Assembly: GCA_964030785.1 (NCBI GenBank)
Contig: OZ034970.1
Coordinates: 38,057,901-38,121,900 of the forward strand
Direction: 5' to 3'
From: Siderastrea siderea
Taxonomy: Eukaryota > Cnidaria > Anthozoa > Scleractinia > Rhizangiidae
Length of the DNA: 64,000 bases
Shown: piece after piece, positions 49,085 through 57,978 of the stretch
Layout of the letters: every line of letters starts with the position of its first letter
How positions within the stretch are numbered: the stretch's first letter is position 1
The notes under the pieces: model-generated
What the model saw: the letters and a program-made list of their open reading frames with translations, nothing else
Database searches by the model: none
What the model was told of the DNA's origin: nothing
Program-made: the position numbers and the translations under genes

Positions 49085-49483
49085 AAAATGGTACCGAACG
49101 CATTTTTCCATTTGATGAAATCTATATGTTTTTATTTCATGTGGTACCGAATGCATTTTCCGTCACGGCAATAGAATCCTCGGCATGACAAAGTATTTGA
49201 TTGGCTTGCGTAGCAAGACATTCAAAGACGAAGTCACGGGGATGGAGGATTCGTCATTGCAAAAGGCGCCTAGGTGGGAAGAGCTCGAAGAGCGATGGGC
49301 GCCTATTATGTGATGGTATTATGTGATGGTATTATTTTATGGAAATCTATATGTTTTATCCAACGCATTATTCCGTCACGTGACGCCAGACTGCAGGAAG
49401 TTTAAAATTCTCGGAAAACAGGAAGTCATACCGAGAAACAAGTCTGGACATGTCTGGTGAAAACAGGAAGTTTATGATGAAAT

Positions 49484-49503
49484 GGGACTTTCCCGATGAG
49501 TCA
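49484..49503 (+). promoter_or_regulatory. kappaB + AP-1 site pair, element 2
   Basis: GGGACTTTCC (49484-49493) and TGAGTCA (49497-49503), here three bases apart. Both are perfect consensus sites and both are kept from element 1 although the bases between differ. Confidence 0.6.
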
Positions 49504-49542
49504 TCAGATTGTCATGTAATATCAGATGAACTTGTATTTGAA

Positions 49543-49620
49543 GTAAAGTTTGTCAGTAAAGTTTGTCAGTAAAGTTTGTCAGTAAAGTTTGTCAGTAAAG
49601 TTTGTCAGTGAAGTTTGTAG
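49543..49620 (+). repeat. 13-bp iterons, element 2
   Basis: Five exact GTAAAGTTTGTCA units and a degenerate sixth, at the same place as in element 1. Confidence 0.85.
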
Positions 49621-49645
49621 CCGAGATTTAAGGCACTTGTGATTT

Positions 49646-49669
49646 CGCCACAGCTGTGGCGTGACGTCA
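49646..49669. promoter_or_regulatory. 16-bp E-box palindrome abutting a CRE, element 2
   Basis: CGCCACAGCTGTGGCG (49646-49661) followed by TGACGTCA (49662-49669). Compared with element 1 the third base and its partner have both changed, keeping perfect symmetry. Confidence 0.65.
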
Positions 49670-49715
49670 TGTTTGTAAGTACATAAAAATATAATATCTC
49701 ATATTATTATATAGA

Positions 49716-50279
49716 ATGAATTGTAATAAAGATATACACGATGAACTGAAAGAATCAGGAGATATTGTTTGTCCTTTTTGTGACCAAAAATTGGAAGATT
49801 CTAATGAAAAACCGAAATATGATGAATGCTGTGATAATCAGTATATTATTAATGACGATGGGATGTTAGCCTGTCTAAGTTGTGGTATTGTTCAAGGATA
49901 TAATTATGTGAAAGAATATGTTAATTTTTATGAAAATAGACATAAATTTATTAGAAAATCTGTTTACCATCGAGAGTACCACATCAGCAACATATTACTC
50001 GATACTGAAGAAAAATATAACATTAAAATATCAAACTGTCAGAAATATAAGATCGATAGAGTGTTTACAGAGATCGGTAAGGTTCTTAATGAAGTTAATG
50101 GTACAAGGAAAAGAATGATTAGCGTTAATTTTATTATGATAAAGATATTCAAGATGATGGGGATACCTCATAAACAAATTCCAATTAGTAAATCGAAAAA
50201 AACTTTAGCTTTTTATAATAAATATTGGGTAAGTATTATGTCTCTTATTGGTGATAAAATAAAATCTATTGTTGAATGA
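49716..50279 (+). CDS. VLTF3/TFIIB-like zinc-ribbon transcription factor, element 2
   Basis: 187 residues. Two CxxC pairs near the N-terminus (CPFC at ~19-22 and LACLSCGIVQGY at ~52-63, the latter a TFIIB-type zinc ribbon), then a region with SVYHREYHISNILL (~90-105) that resembles the conserved block of poxvirus-type late transcription factor VLTF3 known from large DNA viruses and virophages. Likely directs transcription of element genes. First gene inside the left terminus. Its last 14 bases overlap the 3' end of the convergent SLATT-like gene. The element 1 copy lies outside the window. Confidence 0.65.
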   Translation: MNCNKDIHDELKESGDIVCPFCDQKLEDSNEKPKYDECCDNQYIINDDGMLACLSCGIVQGYNYVKEYVNFYENRHKFIRKSVYHREYHISNILLDTEEKYNIKISNCQKYKIDRVFTEIGKVLNEVNGTRKRMISVNFIMIKIFKMMGIPHKQIPISKSKKTLAFYNKYWVSIMSLIGDKIKSIVE

Positions 50280-50757
50280 ACACCTTATTATATTTTTTTT
50301 CAAATTTGTCAGTTAACGGACACATATCGATAATTATATCATCGAGAATTTTGACGAAATCAAGAAATTCTTTGTCATTATACTCCAGTCCTCTCATAAA
50401 AGATCGCAAATGTGTTAAAACTTTTTCGTACGAAGTGTATGCGAATTTTGACATCTCAATCTTCATTTTATAATTTTTAGCCTCTGAATATGATTTAAGC
50501 AAGAGCCCAGAACTGGATATCACTCCAAGAGGAATAGGGTTTAGTGTTACACCACCAACTACAGTCCCAGTTACTATCAAAAAAACAGATCCGATATTAC
50601 ATGCAAGTTCTGCCTTTTTGTAATATTTAAATGTCATTTTTGCAAGCCAATATTTTTTATGATAGAATTTGTACAATGCTTTCAACTCAGATATTTGATC
50701 TTCCGTTAAATTTTCTGAAACATGGTTCCAATTGAATATGCTTTCACGTCTATCCAT
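50266..50757 (-). CDS. SLATT-like two-helix membrane protein, element 2
   Basis: 163 residues. An N-terminal helical, charged part (to ~55), two adjacent hydrophobic segments (NIGSVFLIVTGTVVGGVTL and PLGVISSSGLLL, ~56-90), then a long amphipathic helix with Lys/Tyr/Phe. This matches the layout of the SLATT family, membrane effector-type proteins best known next to bacterial cyclic-nucleotide and defence systems. A role in membrane permeation or host interaction is inference. ATG 50757 follows TATATATAT. It ends overlapping the VLTF3-like gene. Confidence 0.6.
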   Translation of the reverse strand: MDRRESIFNWNHVSENLTEDQISELKALYKFYHKKYWLAKMTFKYYKKAELACNIGSVFLIVTGTVVGGVTLNPIPLGVISSSGLLLKSYSEAKNYKMKIEMSKFAYTSYEKVLTHLRSFMRGLEYNDKEFLDFVKILDDIIIDMCPLTDKFEKKYNKVFIQQ

Positions 50758-50762
50758 ATATA

Positions 50763-50885
50763 TTATATGGTTACATTTTTTTCTTTTTTGAACGATTTCT
50801 TAATACTGATGTATAATTTTCTGATGTTTCGAACTATTTTTTCTATATTCTCAATAATTTCGTTGATTAAAATAGCTGTTCTCAT
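50763..50885 (-). CDS. Small 40-residue ORF, element 2
   Basis: ATG 50885 is preceded by AATCTAACTTTATAATAT, the same promoter-like motif as the structural genes, and the frame ends just before the SLATT-like start. The peptide is Ile-rich then Lys-rich (amphipathic), beginning MRTAILINEIIENIEKI. No family. It is reported because of its promoter motif; coding status is uncertain. Confidence 0.35.
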   Translation of the reverse strand: MRTAILINEIIENIEKIVRNIRKLYISIKKSFKKEKNVTI

Positions 50886-51039
50886 TATATTATAAAGTTA
50901 GATTATTCATTATCTTCTTCGGAATCCTCATTATTTCTTTTGGGATAATAATATATTCTAAAAAGCATTCCATGCTCCAATCAGATGGATATCCTGCATT
51001 GTGCTATATAATAAATGTAAATTTTTTTGTGGAAAGTAA
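50886..51039. other. Short gap between small ORF and fibre gene, element 2
   Basis: Non-coding as far as seen. Contains CCATCTGATTGG-like words also present near the terminal repeats. Confidence 0.4.
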
Positions 51040-52806
51040 TCACGCACTTGTTTGATACTCGATACGAAGTATAATTGCGTTGTAACTTTTCCAAATATCA
51101 TCATTCATATTTAGTTCAAAAGCCAAAATCCCAGACGAAGGCATTTGGAAAGAATTTGGGTTTATTGTCTGATACCACCCACTTTTTTTTGAGGTAAAAT
51201 TTCTTGAAGAGCTTAGAGTTCCAGTAAAAAAATTCCGTAAAGATGTTTTGAGTTTCAAAGATATTTTTTTGTGTCTATGTACAGTGACATGAGAAGAAGA
51301 AGAAGTGATTGGACGCGTACAATATATATCAATATTTTTCAAAATTGCTTCACCCGGCAATGACATTATTTCGGCGCCATTTAAAACAAAATTTTTGTTC
51401 CCTTTTGTCGAATTTAAAAAACCGTTTATGTGGTGAATGGAAGAGCGTAGTTGGTGCCCGTTTAAAGACAAATCCGTTTCCATTACCATCTTACCATTTT
51501 CAATAACAAAAGCGGTGTCATAGACACTTGGGTCAACATTTGAAATTGTTTCTTTAACACCATAGACAATTAAATGCCCAATTGTTAATAACGATTGCTT
51601 ACTGACTGTACCGTGCAGATCGAGATATATAAATTGTGGGGGTGAGCTACCCCATCTGTGAAAATGGATAACTGTTTTGGTGTACTTCTCGAATGTTTTG
51701 GTTGTTTCATCAGAAATTGAAATCGTTGTTCCTTGAGCTGTTACACTTATCTCATTCATTTCCGGCGGAAACCATTCAACGACCATTGTGTAATACCCGA
51801 CTGGAAGTTTATATAAGTTAAAACCAAGACGTGAGCGGTACTGGAAGGGTGAGCTTTTTTCAAACAAGAGTTTAAGTTGGTAAGCTTTTTTATTAATTTG
51901 ATGTGGAGAATTGGGAAAATCGACAATACCCAAAACCTCGATATTGTTTTCACTCGAAGATTCATCAGTGTCTTCCATCAAGTATCTGAAGGCGTCTCGT
52001 TTTTGTCCTGAGTTATTGATCTGAGATTCACGAATTTTTTGAGTGACAAGATTTCTCAAATCTTTTATTTCCTCTTGCACAAAATCAACATTAACTGCGG
52101 ATTTTGAATCTCTGTAGTCGGTTTGTAAGTTAATAATTTTATTGTTATTTAAATTCAAGTTTCCAGTCATATTGTTAGTGCCATCAACTTTGAGAAACTT
52201 TTTTTGTGTCATGTCATCAATTCTGTTGTTAACAAACTCGACACATGCGGCGTCTCTTTGGTTTGATGGAAGATCAAGATTGATAATTGAATTATTTTTC
52301 ATATCAATATCAGATCCTTTATCCAGTTTTTTTTCAAGCTGATTTTCGACATACTTTTTATTAACACAATGGTCTGAATTAACTGGATCTTTCACATTTG
52401 TGATGAAATTATTGTTCATGTTAATAGATTGCTTCATCAAGCCTCCTTCCTCCTTTGACAAGAATATCTCCCTTTGCGTTTCATAACTAATAACCTTGTT
52501 GAGATTACCTTGAACTGGGTAATTGTCTTTTGGGACAACAAGCGACCCTGTCATCGTATCACCTGTTTTTAGCATGAATTTAGATGTATCCACACTTGGA
52601 ATCTTAGCTATTTCACTATCTAACTGACTTTTTGTAACCACATCATTATTATTGGTTCCTTGTTTTACATTCACTAATTTTTTATTCTGCATATCATAAT
52701 CATTATTAGCATCTAATTTAAATCCAATACCAGGTAAACCTCTTGAACCTATCTTACCTAGTCCTTGAGAATCATCATGATTAAGGATACCGTTAGTATA
52801 ACTCAT
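51040..52806 (-). CDS. Fibre-like protein with collar repeats, element 2
   Basis: 588 residues. After ~30 residues come four repeats of about 45-55 residues, each with a strand M/L-x-N-N-x-I-x-N-[VL] and then D-x-[VA]-x-x-x-[YFV]-V (for example NMNNNFITNVKDPVNSDHC). This pattern is typical of trimeric tail- and shaft-fibre proteins of phages and related viruses. The C-terminal ~300 residues are beta-rich and probably form the head. Likely a vertex spike for attachment; inferred. Transcribed after the ATPase. Confidence 0.78.
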   Translation of the reverse strand: MSYTNGILNHDDSQGLGKIGSRGLPGIGFKLDANNDYDMQNKKLVNVKQGTNNNDVVTKSQLDSEIAKIPSVDTSKFMLKTGDTMTGSLVVPKDNYPVQGNLNKVISYETQREIFLSKEEGGLMKQSINMNNNFITNVKDPVNSDHCVNKKYVENQLEKKLDKGSDIDMKNNSIINLDLPSNQRDAACVEFVNNRIDDMTQKKFLKVDGTNNMTGNLNLNNNKIINLQTDYRDSKSAVNVDFVQEEIKDLRNLVTQKIRESQINNSGQKRDAFRYLMEDTDESSSENNIEVLGIVDFPNSPHQINKKAYQLKLLFEKSSPFQYRSRLGFNLYKLPVGYYTMVVEWFPPEMNEISVTAQGTTISISDETTKTFEKYTKTVIHFHRWGSSPPQFIYLDLHGTVSKQSLLTIGHLIVYGVKETISNVDPSVYDTAFVIENGKMVMETDLSLNGHQLRSSIHHINGFLNSTKGNKNFVLNGAEIMSLPGEAILKNIDIYCTRPITSSSSHVTVHRHKKISLKLKTSLRNFFTGTLSSSRNFTSKKSGWYQTINPNSFQMPSSGILAFELNMNDDIWKSYNAIILRIEYQTSA

Positions 52807-52817
52807 ATATTAATGGT

Positions 52818-53465
52818 TTATATTCTTTCATCGAAATTTCGGGCTACCTTTTTTTTGACCTTATCAACATACAAAAAACTATATGGATCCTTAGTAGCTT
52901 TCTGATAATCTGATTTATTTATGTTCAGTTCTCGGCAAATCATCGATTGCTCGTTTATAGAAGGAAAATCAAAAACACAAAAATGTGAACTATTCAGTCT
53001 TATTGTTTTATTAGTTCCGTAATAGCTTTGACTTAAATATATACAACAGCAATTTTTGTTTCTAGAATTGGTAAAGTAGTCACGTATCCGTTCGTCATTT
53101 TTCTTACCTGTATTCAAATAGTCATCAAATATGATTAATTTTTGGTTTTCATCAGACAAATCTGTCAGAGGGATGATTTCATCGTTACTTGCTTCTATCA
53201 CGTCATAACCGACCTCTTTTGATTTTGATATTGGTTCAAGAGATTTCAACAGATGCTTATATTTGCTTTGTTGGAGATTGCGAGCATAAAGGTATATCTT
53301 ATCAAAATAGAGAAGCCTATATATCATATCAAGCAAAAGGTTAGTCTTGCCACCACCAGAGGGAGCACAAATAAGCATCCTGAAACATCGGTTTGGCATG
53401 AAACTCTTTAATTGAACAAAATCGTTATTTTCATCATCTTGAATGTCGTAATTTTGAATCTTCAT
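52818..53465 (-). CDS. FtsK/HerA-type genome packaging ATPase, element 2
   Basis: 215 residues. Walker A APSGGGKT and Walker B LIIFDDY are both intact. Differs from the element 1 protein by an inserted Ser-Lys and a few conservative changes. Diverges from the PPxY gene across the 128-base bidirectional promoter. Confidence 0.92.
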   Translation of the reverse strand: MKIQNYDIQDDENNDFVQLKSFMPNRCFRMLICAPSGGGKTNLLLDMIYRLLYFDKIYLYARNLQQSKYKHLLKSLEPISKSKEVGYDVIEASNDEIIPLTDLSDENQKLIIFDDYLNTGKKNDERIRDYFTNSRNKNCCCIYLSQSYYGTNKTIRLNSSHFCVFDFPSINEQSMICRELNINKSDYQKATKDPYSFLYVDKVKKKVARNFDERI

Positions 53466-53593
53466 ATGATATTATGTTATACAATTTTATCGCATGGTGA
53501 CACGCTATGCGACACGCTATGCGAGCGTTTTTATATATGATAACCCTAATTTTTCCGAACAAAATACGAAATTTTATGTAAACAAATGATATA
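53466..53593. promoter_or_regulatory. Bidirectional promoter with GCATAGCGTG repeats, element 2
   Basis: Inverted homologue of 47135-47262. On the minus strand two adjacent TCGCATAGCGTG units are followed by CCATGCGATA; a TATATAAAAA-type box serves the other side. Confidence 0.65.
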
Positions 53594-54589
53594 ATGAGTT
53601 TACTAAAATGGAAAGAAATGGCTGAGAAACGATCCGAGCTTGGTAAAAAGATTAACACAGTAAGAGAGACAATAAAACAAAAAACGATATCTGATCAAAT
53701 GGGTGAAGTTGAGGCAGAGAAACTTTTCAAACCTATAACATCTGAGTTAAAGGAACTTACAGCCCCAAAAGCACCGTTGAGAAGATTACCAAAGAAAAAG
53801 CGACCTGTTCCAGATTATGGAATAGCTATTGATGATGAAGTGCCTGATTATGGATTGGACGATTTGTTTGATCAACCTGTTCTACCTGAAAACGAGAAAC
53901 AATTGGTTCCAAAACCTCCATCTTATGAAGATGTCCTTGAGGATTTAGCATCAGGTAAAAAACAAATGTATATAGATCCAGAATACATGTATGAACCTGA
54001 AGATCTTCCACCTGAATACGAAGAAGAAGAAACACCTGATTACGAAATTCTTGAAGAGGATAGAATAAATCAAGTTTTGGATGAACTTCAAATACCGAAT
54101 TATGATGATATTGAATTACGACTTCAACAAGAAGATATGAATAACAAAAAGAGGAAATCTTATCTTACCAAGACCCTGAAGATGGCTAAAGAGAAACGGC
54201 AACAACTGAATGGTTATTGGGCTGATATCACTAAAAAATTAAATAGTGGTTTAATGACTGAAGCTGAGGCTCAATATCGAAGAAAAATTATTCAAGATAC
54301 AAGAAAGGTTCTTAATGATTATATAAATTACAATAATCAAAAATTAACAAATATTAAAGGGTCTGGTTTGAAGAAAAAAACAAAAAGAGGTGGACAGGTA
54401 ATGTTTTTCAATAATCCGACAGAAATGATTAAAAAACTTGAACTGATTATCGGATCAAAGGTTGCTGGTAATAATAGCATAGAGCTAAGAAACACAGGTG
54501 TCGCTCTTCTCGACATCTTGTTGAGAAATTCAATACTCAATAAGTCACAATACAACAAAATATACAAAAACTATTTTAGTCTAAACTAA
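53594..54589 (+). CDS. PPxY-motif virion-type protein, element 2
   Basis: 331 residues, same length as in element 1. Keeps both PPxY motifs, the second changed from PPGY to PPEY, so the motif is conserved while the variable position has drifted. Acidic/Pro-rich centre, basic helical C-terminus. First gene of the rightward structural unit here. Confidence 0.65.
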   Translation: MSLLKWKEMAEKRSELGKKINTVRETIKQKTISDQMGEVEAEKLFKPITSELKELTAPKAPLRRLPKKKRPVPDYGIAIDDEVPDYGLDDLFDQPVLPENEKQLVPKPPSYEDVLEDLASGKKQMYIDPEYMYEPEDLPPEYEEEETPDYEILEEDRINQVLDELQIPNYDDIELRLQQEDMNNKKRKSYLTKTLKMAKEKRQQLNGYWADITKKLNSGLMTEAEAQYRRKIIQDTRKVLNDYINYNNQKLTNIKGSGLKKKTKRGGQVMFFNNPTEMIKKLELIIGSKVAGNNSIELRNTGVALLDILLRNSILNKSQYNKIYKNYFSLN

Positions 54590-54597
54590 TCATATAA

Positions 54598-55359
54598 ATG
54601 AATAGACAACTTGTATTATCCAGTCATACAGTAAAAACCCAAAATGGTAATAAACCATCGGATTTCACAATCAAATACAGTAATCCGATAATACTAGATT
54701 CAAACAGACAATATGAAATCGGCCTAGACCGAATCATTTCGATGTCATTCACTTGGTTTAATGTGACAAGGGAACTTGATAATCAGAAAATCAGATATTC
54801 GTCTGATAGTGGTACTAATTGGACGGAAATTATATTCAACCCAGGAGTATGGAATTACATTGATTTTGACAATTTAATCAAAGAAAAAACAAAAACAGGA
54901 ACCTCATCAAACCCTCAATATCCAATCACTCTGGAGTTTAACGATACTGTATTCAGGACAATAATAACACTAGCCTCAAATTACAGATTAGATCTTACTC
55001 AAAGTAATTTTAATGATCTTATTGGTTTCAATAAAAAGATTCTAACAAGTAGTGTAAATGTTGGAGATTACATTCCTAATCTCTCACAAGACAGAGAAAT
55101 ATTGAATGTTCATTGTGATTTGATAAGTGACAGTCTTGTCGATGGTGAAGAGTCAGATATTATATATAGTTTCAGTACCTCAACTCTCACCCCGAGTTAT
55201 AGTTTCACACAAGAGCCTCGGCGAGTTCAGTACAACCCGTGTAATAAAAATACGATCAATAAAATTCGGATATATATAACAGATGGCAAACGAAGAATTA
55301 TAGATCTTAATCATAGTGACACTTCATTCAGTTTGATTTTAAGAGAGAAGAGAGATTAA
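54598..55359 (+). CDS. Penton-like minor capsid protein, element 2
   Basis: 253 residues. Nearly identical to the element 1 protein after residue ~16; the first residues (MNRQLVLSSHTVKTQ) are different and six longer. The start is preceded by AGTCTAAACTAATCATATAA. Role as in element 1. Confidence 0.75.
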   Translation: MNRQLVLSSHTVKTQNGNKPSDFTIKYSNPIILDSNRQYEIGLDRIISMSFTWFNVTRELDNQKIRYSSDSGTNWTEIIFNPGVWNYIDFDNLIKEKTKTGTSSNPQYPITLEFNDTVFRTIITLASNYRLDLTQSNFNDLIGFNKKILTSSVNVGDYIPNLSQDREILNVHCDLISDSLVDGEESDIIYSFSTSTLTPSYSFTQEPRRVQYNPCNKNTINKIRIYITDGKRRIIDLNHSDTSFSLILREKRD

Positions 55360-55377
55360 TCTAACTAATAGTTATAT

Positions 55378-55740
55378 ATGTCGTCGTATGAATACAAGCG
55401 AATTTATCATCCAAAACTTGGACGATTTGTTTATGAACATAAAGGATCTGGGATCGTTGTTGATAACATTTTCAAACCAGTTGGAAGGGTGTTAAGTAAA
55501 GTTCCAGAAAAGGTTTTAAAACCTTTTGCTAAAAAGGCGCTTGAATCTGGTATTTCACATGCTGGAGACAAACTGGGAAAAAAAGCAGCTGAAAAAAGCG
55601 GAGAGCTTATTATGAGAAAATTACACGGTTCAACTAAACAATCAATGAATAAAACCATGAAACCAACCAAACCTACTAAACCAAAACAAGAAGACTACAA
55701 CATGATTCTGAATAGACTTATATCTGGTACTGGTTATTAA
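55378..55740 (+). CDS. Small basic virion-type protein, element 2
   Basis: 120 residues; four more than in element 1 because of an extra MNKT before the KPTKPTKPK repeat. Same Tyr-rich start, amphipathic Lys/Ala helix and LISGTGY end. Start follows AATCTAACTAATAGTTATAT. Confidence 0.55.
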   Translation: MSSYEYKRIYHPKLGRFVYEHKGSGIVVDNIFKPVGRVLSKVPEKVLKPFAKKALESGISHAGDKLGKKAAEKSGELIMRKLHGSTKQSMNKTMKPTKPTKPKQEDYNMILNRLISGTGY

Positions 55741-55771
55741 AAAGTGAATTTTATCTAAACTACTCATATAA

Positions 55772-57061
55772 ATGAGTTTCAGAACAAGCGATAATTTACA
55801 AAGATATGAATACGTTCGTTTCCATTTGGATAATGTCATTGAGCAACCTGCTAACAATCAAAGCCAGAAAAAGACAGGTTACAGATTCACAATCAACGAT
55901 AGGTCGACTATGTTCGATTTTTTTAATGGGTATTTCGAAGTAACTAAAGAGCTTCAAAAAAAGGCAGATGGTACTGGATATGCTGCAGCAGATCGCATAA
56001 CTATGATAAACGGATCTCATAGTCTAATCAGACATATGGTTATCAAATCTTCAGGCAAAATTGTGTATGAGAGTGATAATTTGCATCGAATAACGAATGT
56101 TAAAAATCTCCTTGAATACAGTGATGATTTTAGTAGATCTGTTGGGAAGAATTCGTTCTGGTATCTTGATACTGATGATACAACAGCAAATACAAACACA
56201 GGTTTCGAAGCCCGTCGTATTTTAACCCAAGCAGCACAAAACAACGGTGGTGGAGGAGCTAAGAGTATTAACGAAATGATTCCCTTAAACAGATACAGCT
56301 TTTTTCAAGAGCTAGAAAGAAAAATGTTGCCTCCGATGCAGCTCACAATTGAACTTACATTTAACGAAGACAGTGAACTGATTCACATGGCAAATGGCAC
56401 AGACGGTGGTCGTGTTGTAGTAAAGAGATTGTATCTTTGGCTCCCTAGATTAATCCCAAAAGACAGCATGTATAGTAATTTCGTTTCAGAGTTTCTTAAG
56501 CCAACAACCTGGACATATATGCGAGATCTCTACAATCAGTCAGCAAATACCAGAGCTATTCAGAATATGTTTCAAATCAGTCCAGCTATCGACAACGTTA
56601 AACACGTTTTTATATATCTCCAGCGGACAGACGGAGCAAATAATGATGAAGCTGAAAGGTCTCCGTATTTGTTTGACACTTTCAAGTTGAATGCTGCTGA
56701 CGCTAATAGCTCTCTATCAAGCTGTCGTTTAGAGTATGGTAACAATACATTTTACCCAGAGCTGGAATATGATGCGGATTCAAAAATCAGGATATTCAAT
56801 GATCTCATGTCATATGCATTTCGTAAGAACGATTACAATTCAGGAACACAGCTTAATGTATCCAATTTCACTAGTTTGTATGGATTATTGTATTTCGATT
56901 TGTCATATCAGAAAGAGGTAGTGACGAGAGATCCTAAACAGTTGATTCTCCATTATCGTCTCAATGTAGCCCCGACAGCAAACGTCCGAGCTCATAGCAT
57001 CGTATTTTACGAGAGTGAGGTTGTAGTAAAGACAGTTGGAAACGAATTGATGATAGTTTAA
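55772..57061 (+). CDS. Major capsid protein (hexon-like), element 2
   Basis: 429 residues, colinear with the element 1 protein without gaps and with only scattered substitutions, as expected for a protein under structural constraint. Start preceded by TATCTAAACTACTCATATAA. Confidence 0.78.
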   Translation: MSFRTSDNLQRYEYVRFHLDNVIEQPANNQSQKKTGYRFTINDRSTMFDFFNGYFEVTKELQKKADGTGYAAADRITMINGSHSLIRHMVIKSSGKIVYESDNLHRITNVKNLLEYSDDFSRSVGKNSFWYLDTDDTTANTNTGFEARRILTQAAQNNGGGGAKSINEMIPLNRYSFFQELERKMLPPMQLTIELTFNEDSELIHMANGTDGGRVVVKRLYLWLPRLIPKDSMYSNFVSEFLKPTTWTYMRDLYNQSANTRAIQNMFQISPAIDNVKHVFIYLQRTDGANNDEAERSPYLFDTFKLNAADANSSLSSCRLEYGNNTFYPELEYDADSKIRIFNDLMSYAFRKNDYNSGTQLNVSNFTSLYGLLYFDLSYQKEVVTRDPKQLILHYRLNVAPTANVRAHSIVFYESEVVVKTVGNELMIV

Positions 57062-57135
57062 ATAAATAAGCTTTACATCGATGAAAATTTAAATGAATAT
57101 AATTTTTAAAAGAGAATTTATCTAACATATATTAT

Positions 57136-57978
57136 ATGACACAACTATACGAAATTAAAGTTAGTTTATCACCAAATCAGAAAAAGAATCTTAGTAACGC
57201 GTATCATAAAAGAGAAACAATAGTTCTAAGGCTCACGAAGGACTCTCTATCTGGGAATGATACTCTGTATGTACCTCAGAATATAGTTAAGCGATTGGAA
57301 AAAAATAGAAAATTGAAAAAGGGAATGGACATTAAACTTTCTAAAACAAACATTCGAAAGCAATTAGGTGGATCTCTTCTGTCTACAGTTCTAACACTTG
57401 GAAGAACTTTTGCTCCAACGATTGCTAAGACTCTTGGATTGTCGGCTTTAGCTGGAGCAGCTAGTGAAGGAGCATCTCAGATTGTTAAGAAGATATCTGG
57501 AAAAGGTGTTCAAACTGGTGGGTTTCTCATACCACAAAATAAAATCGATCAGTTGATAGCATATAAACATCTTTTGACAACCAAACAAAAGAAGGATATA
57601 TTAAATGCTCTACAAACAGGCTCTGGTGTTCATATAAAACCGACTAAAGTACAAACAGGTGGTTTCTTAGGTACTCTTCTTGCATCAATTGGAGTCCCTT
57701 TAGCTATTGAGGCAATAAAGAAGATGACTGGTAAAGGTGCCCCTCAGATGGGTCAACCGAAACAAAGACCTCCCAGATCTATATCACAACTAACCAATAA
57801 TAATCAAGATGGTGGTTTGTTAGTCCCAATGTATAGAACTCCACCTTTTTATGGAAATTGGCCGAATGGTACAATCGGTATGGGGACTAAAAAAAAAGCT
57901 CCCAAAAAGGGCGACGGTCTACTATTGGGCAAGAACTCACCATTCAAAAACGTCCCTCTTCTAAACATTCTATTGTAA
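57136..57978 (+). CDS. pVI-like minor capsid protein, element 2
   Basis: 280 residues, same layout as in element 1: charged N-terminus, two hydrophobic/amphipathic segments, Gly/Lys-rich tail containing the A9 run. Start preceded by TATCTAACATATATTATATG. The last 29 codons overlap the protease frame. Confidence 0.65.
   Translation: MTQLYEIKVSLSPNQKKNLSNAYHKRETIVLRLTKDSLSGNDTLYVPQNIVKRLEKNRKLKKGMDIKLSKTNIRKQLGGSLLSTVLTLGRTFAPTIAKTLGLSALAGAASEGASQIVKKISGKGVQTGGFLIPQNKIDQLIAYKHLLTTKQKKDILNALQTGSGVHIKPTKVQTGGFLGTLLASIGVPLAIEAIKKMTGKGAPQMGQPKQRPPRSISQLTNNNQDGGLLVPMYRTPPFYGNWPNGTIGMGTKKKAPKKGDGLLLGKNSPFKNVPLLNILL
57889..57897 (+). promoter_or_regulatory. A9 slippery run, candidate -1 frameshift to protease, element 2
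   Basis: Identical in length and phase to the element 1 site. The protease frame has TAA at 57888-57890, so it opens exactly at the run. Confidence 0.5.

Larger units (their letters stand above)
48867..49715 (+). repeat. Element 2 terminal repeat region
   Basis: Tip hairpin, then a ~350-base insert absent from element 1 (about 48960-49310) with strong foldbacks, then the shared block with kappaB/AP-1, 13-bp iterons, the 16-bp palindrome and CRE, ending just before the first gene. The other end is outside the window. Confidence 0.8.
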
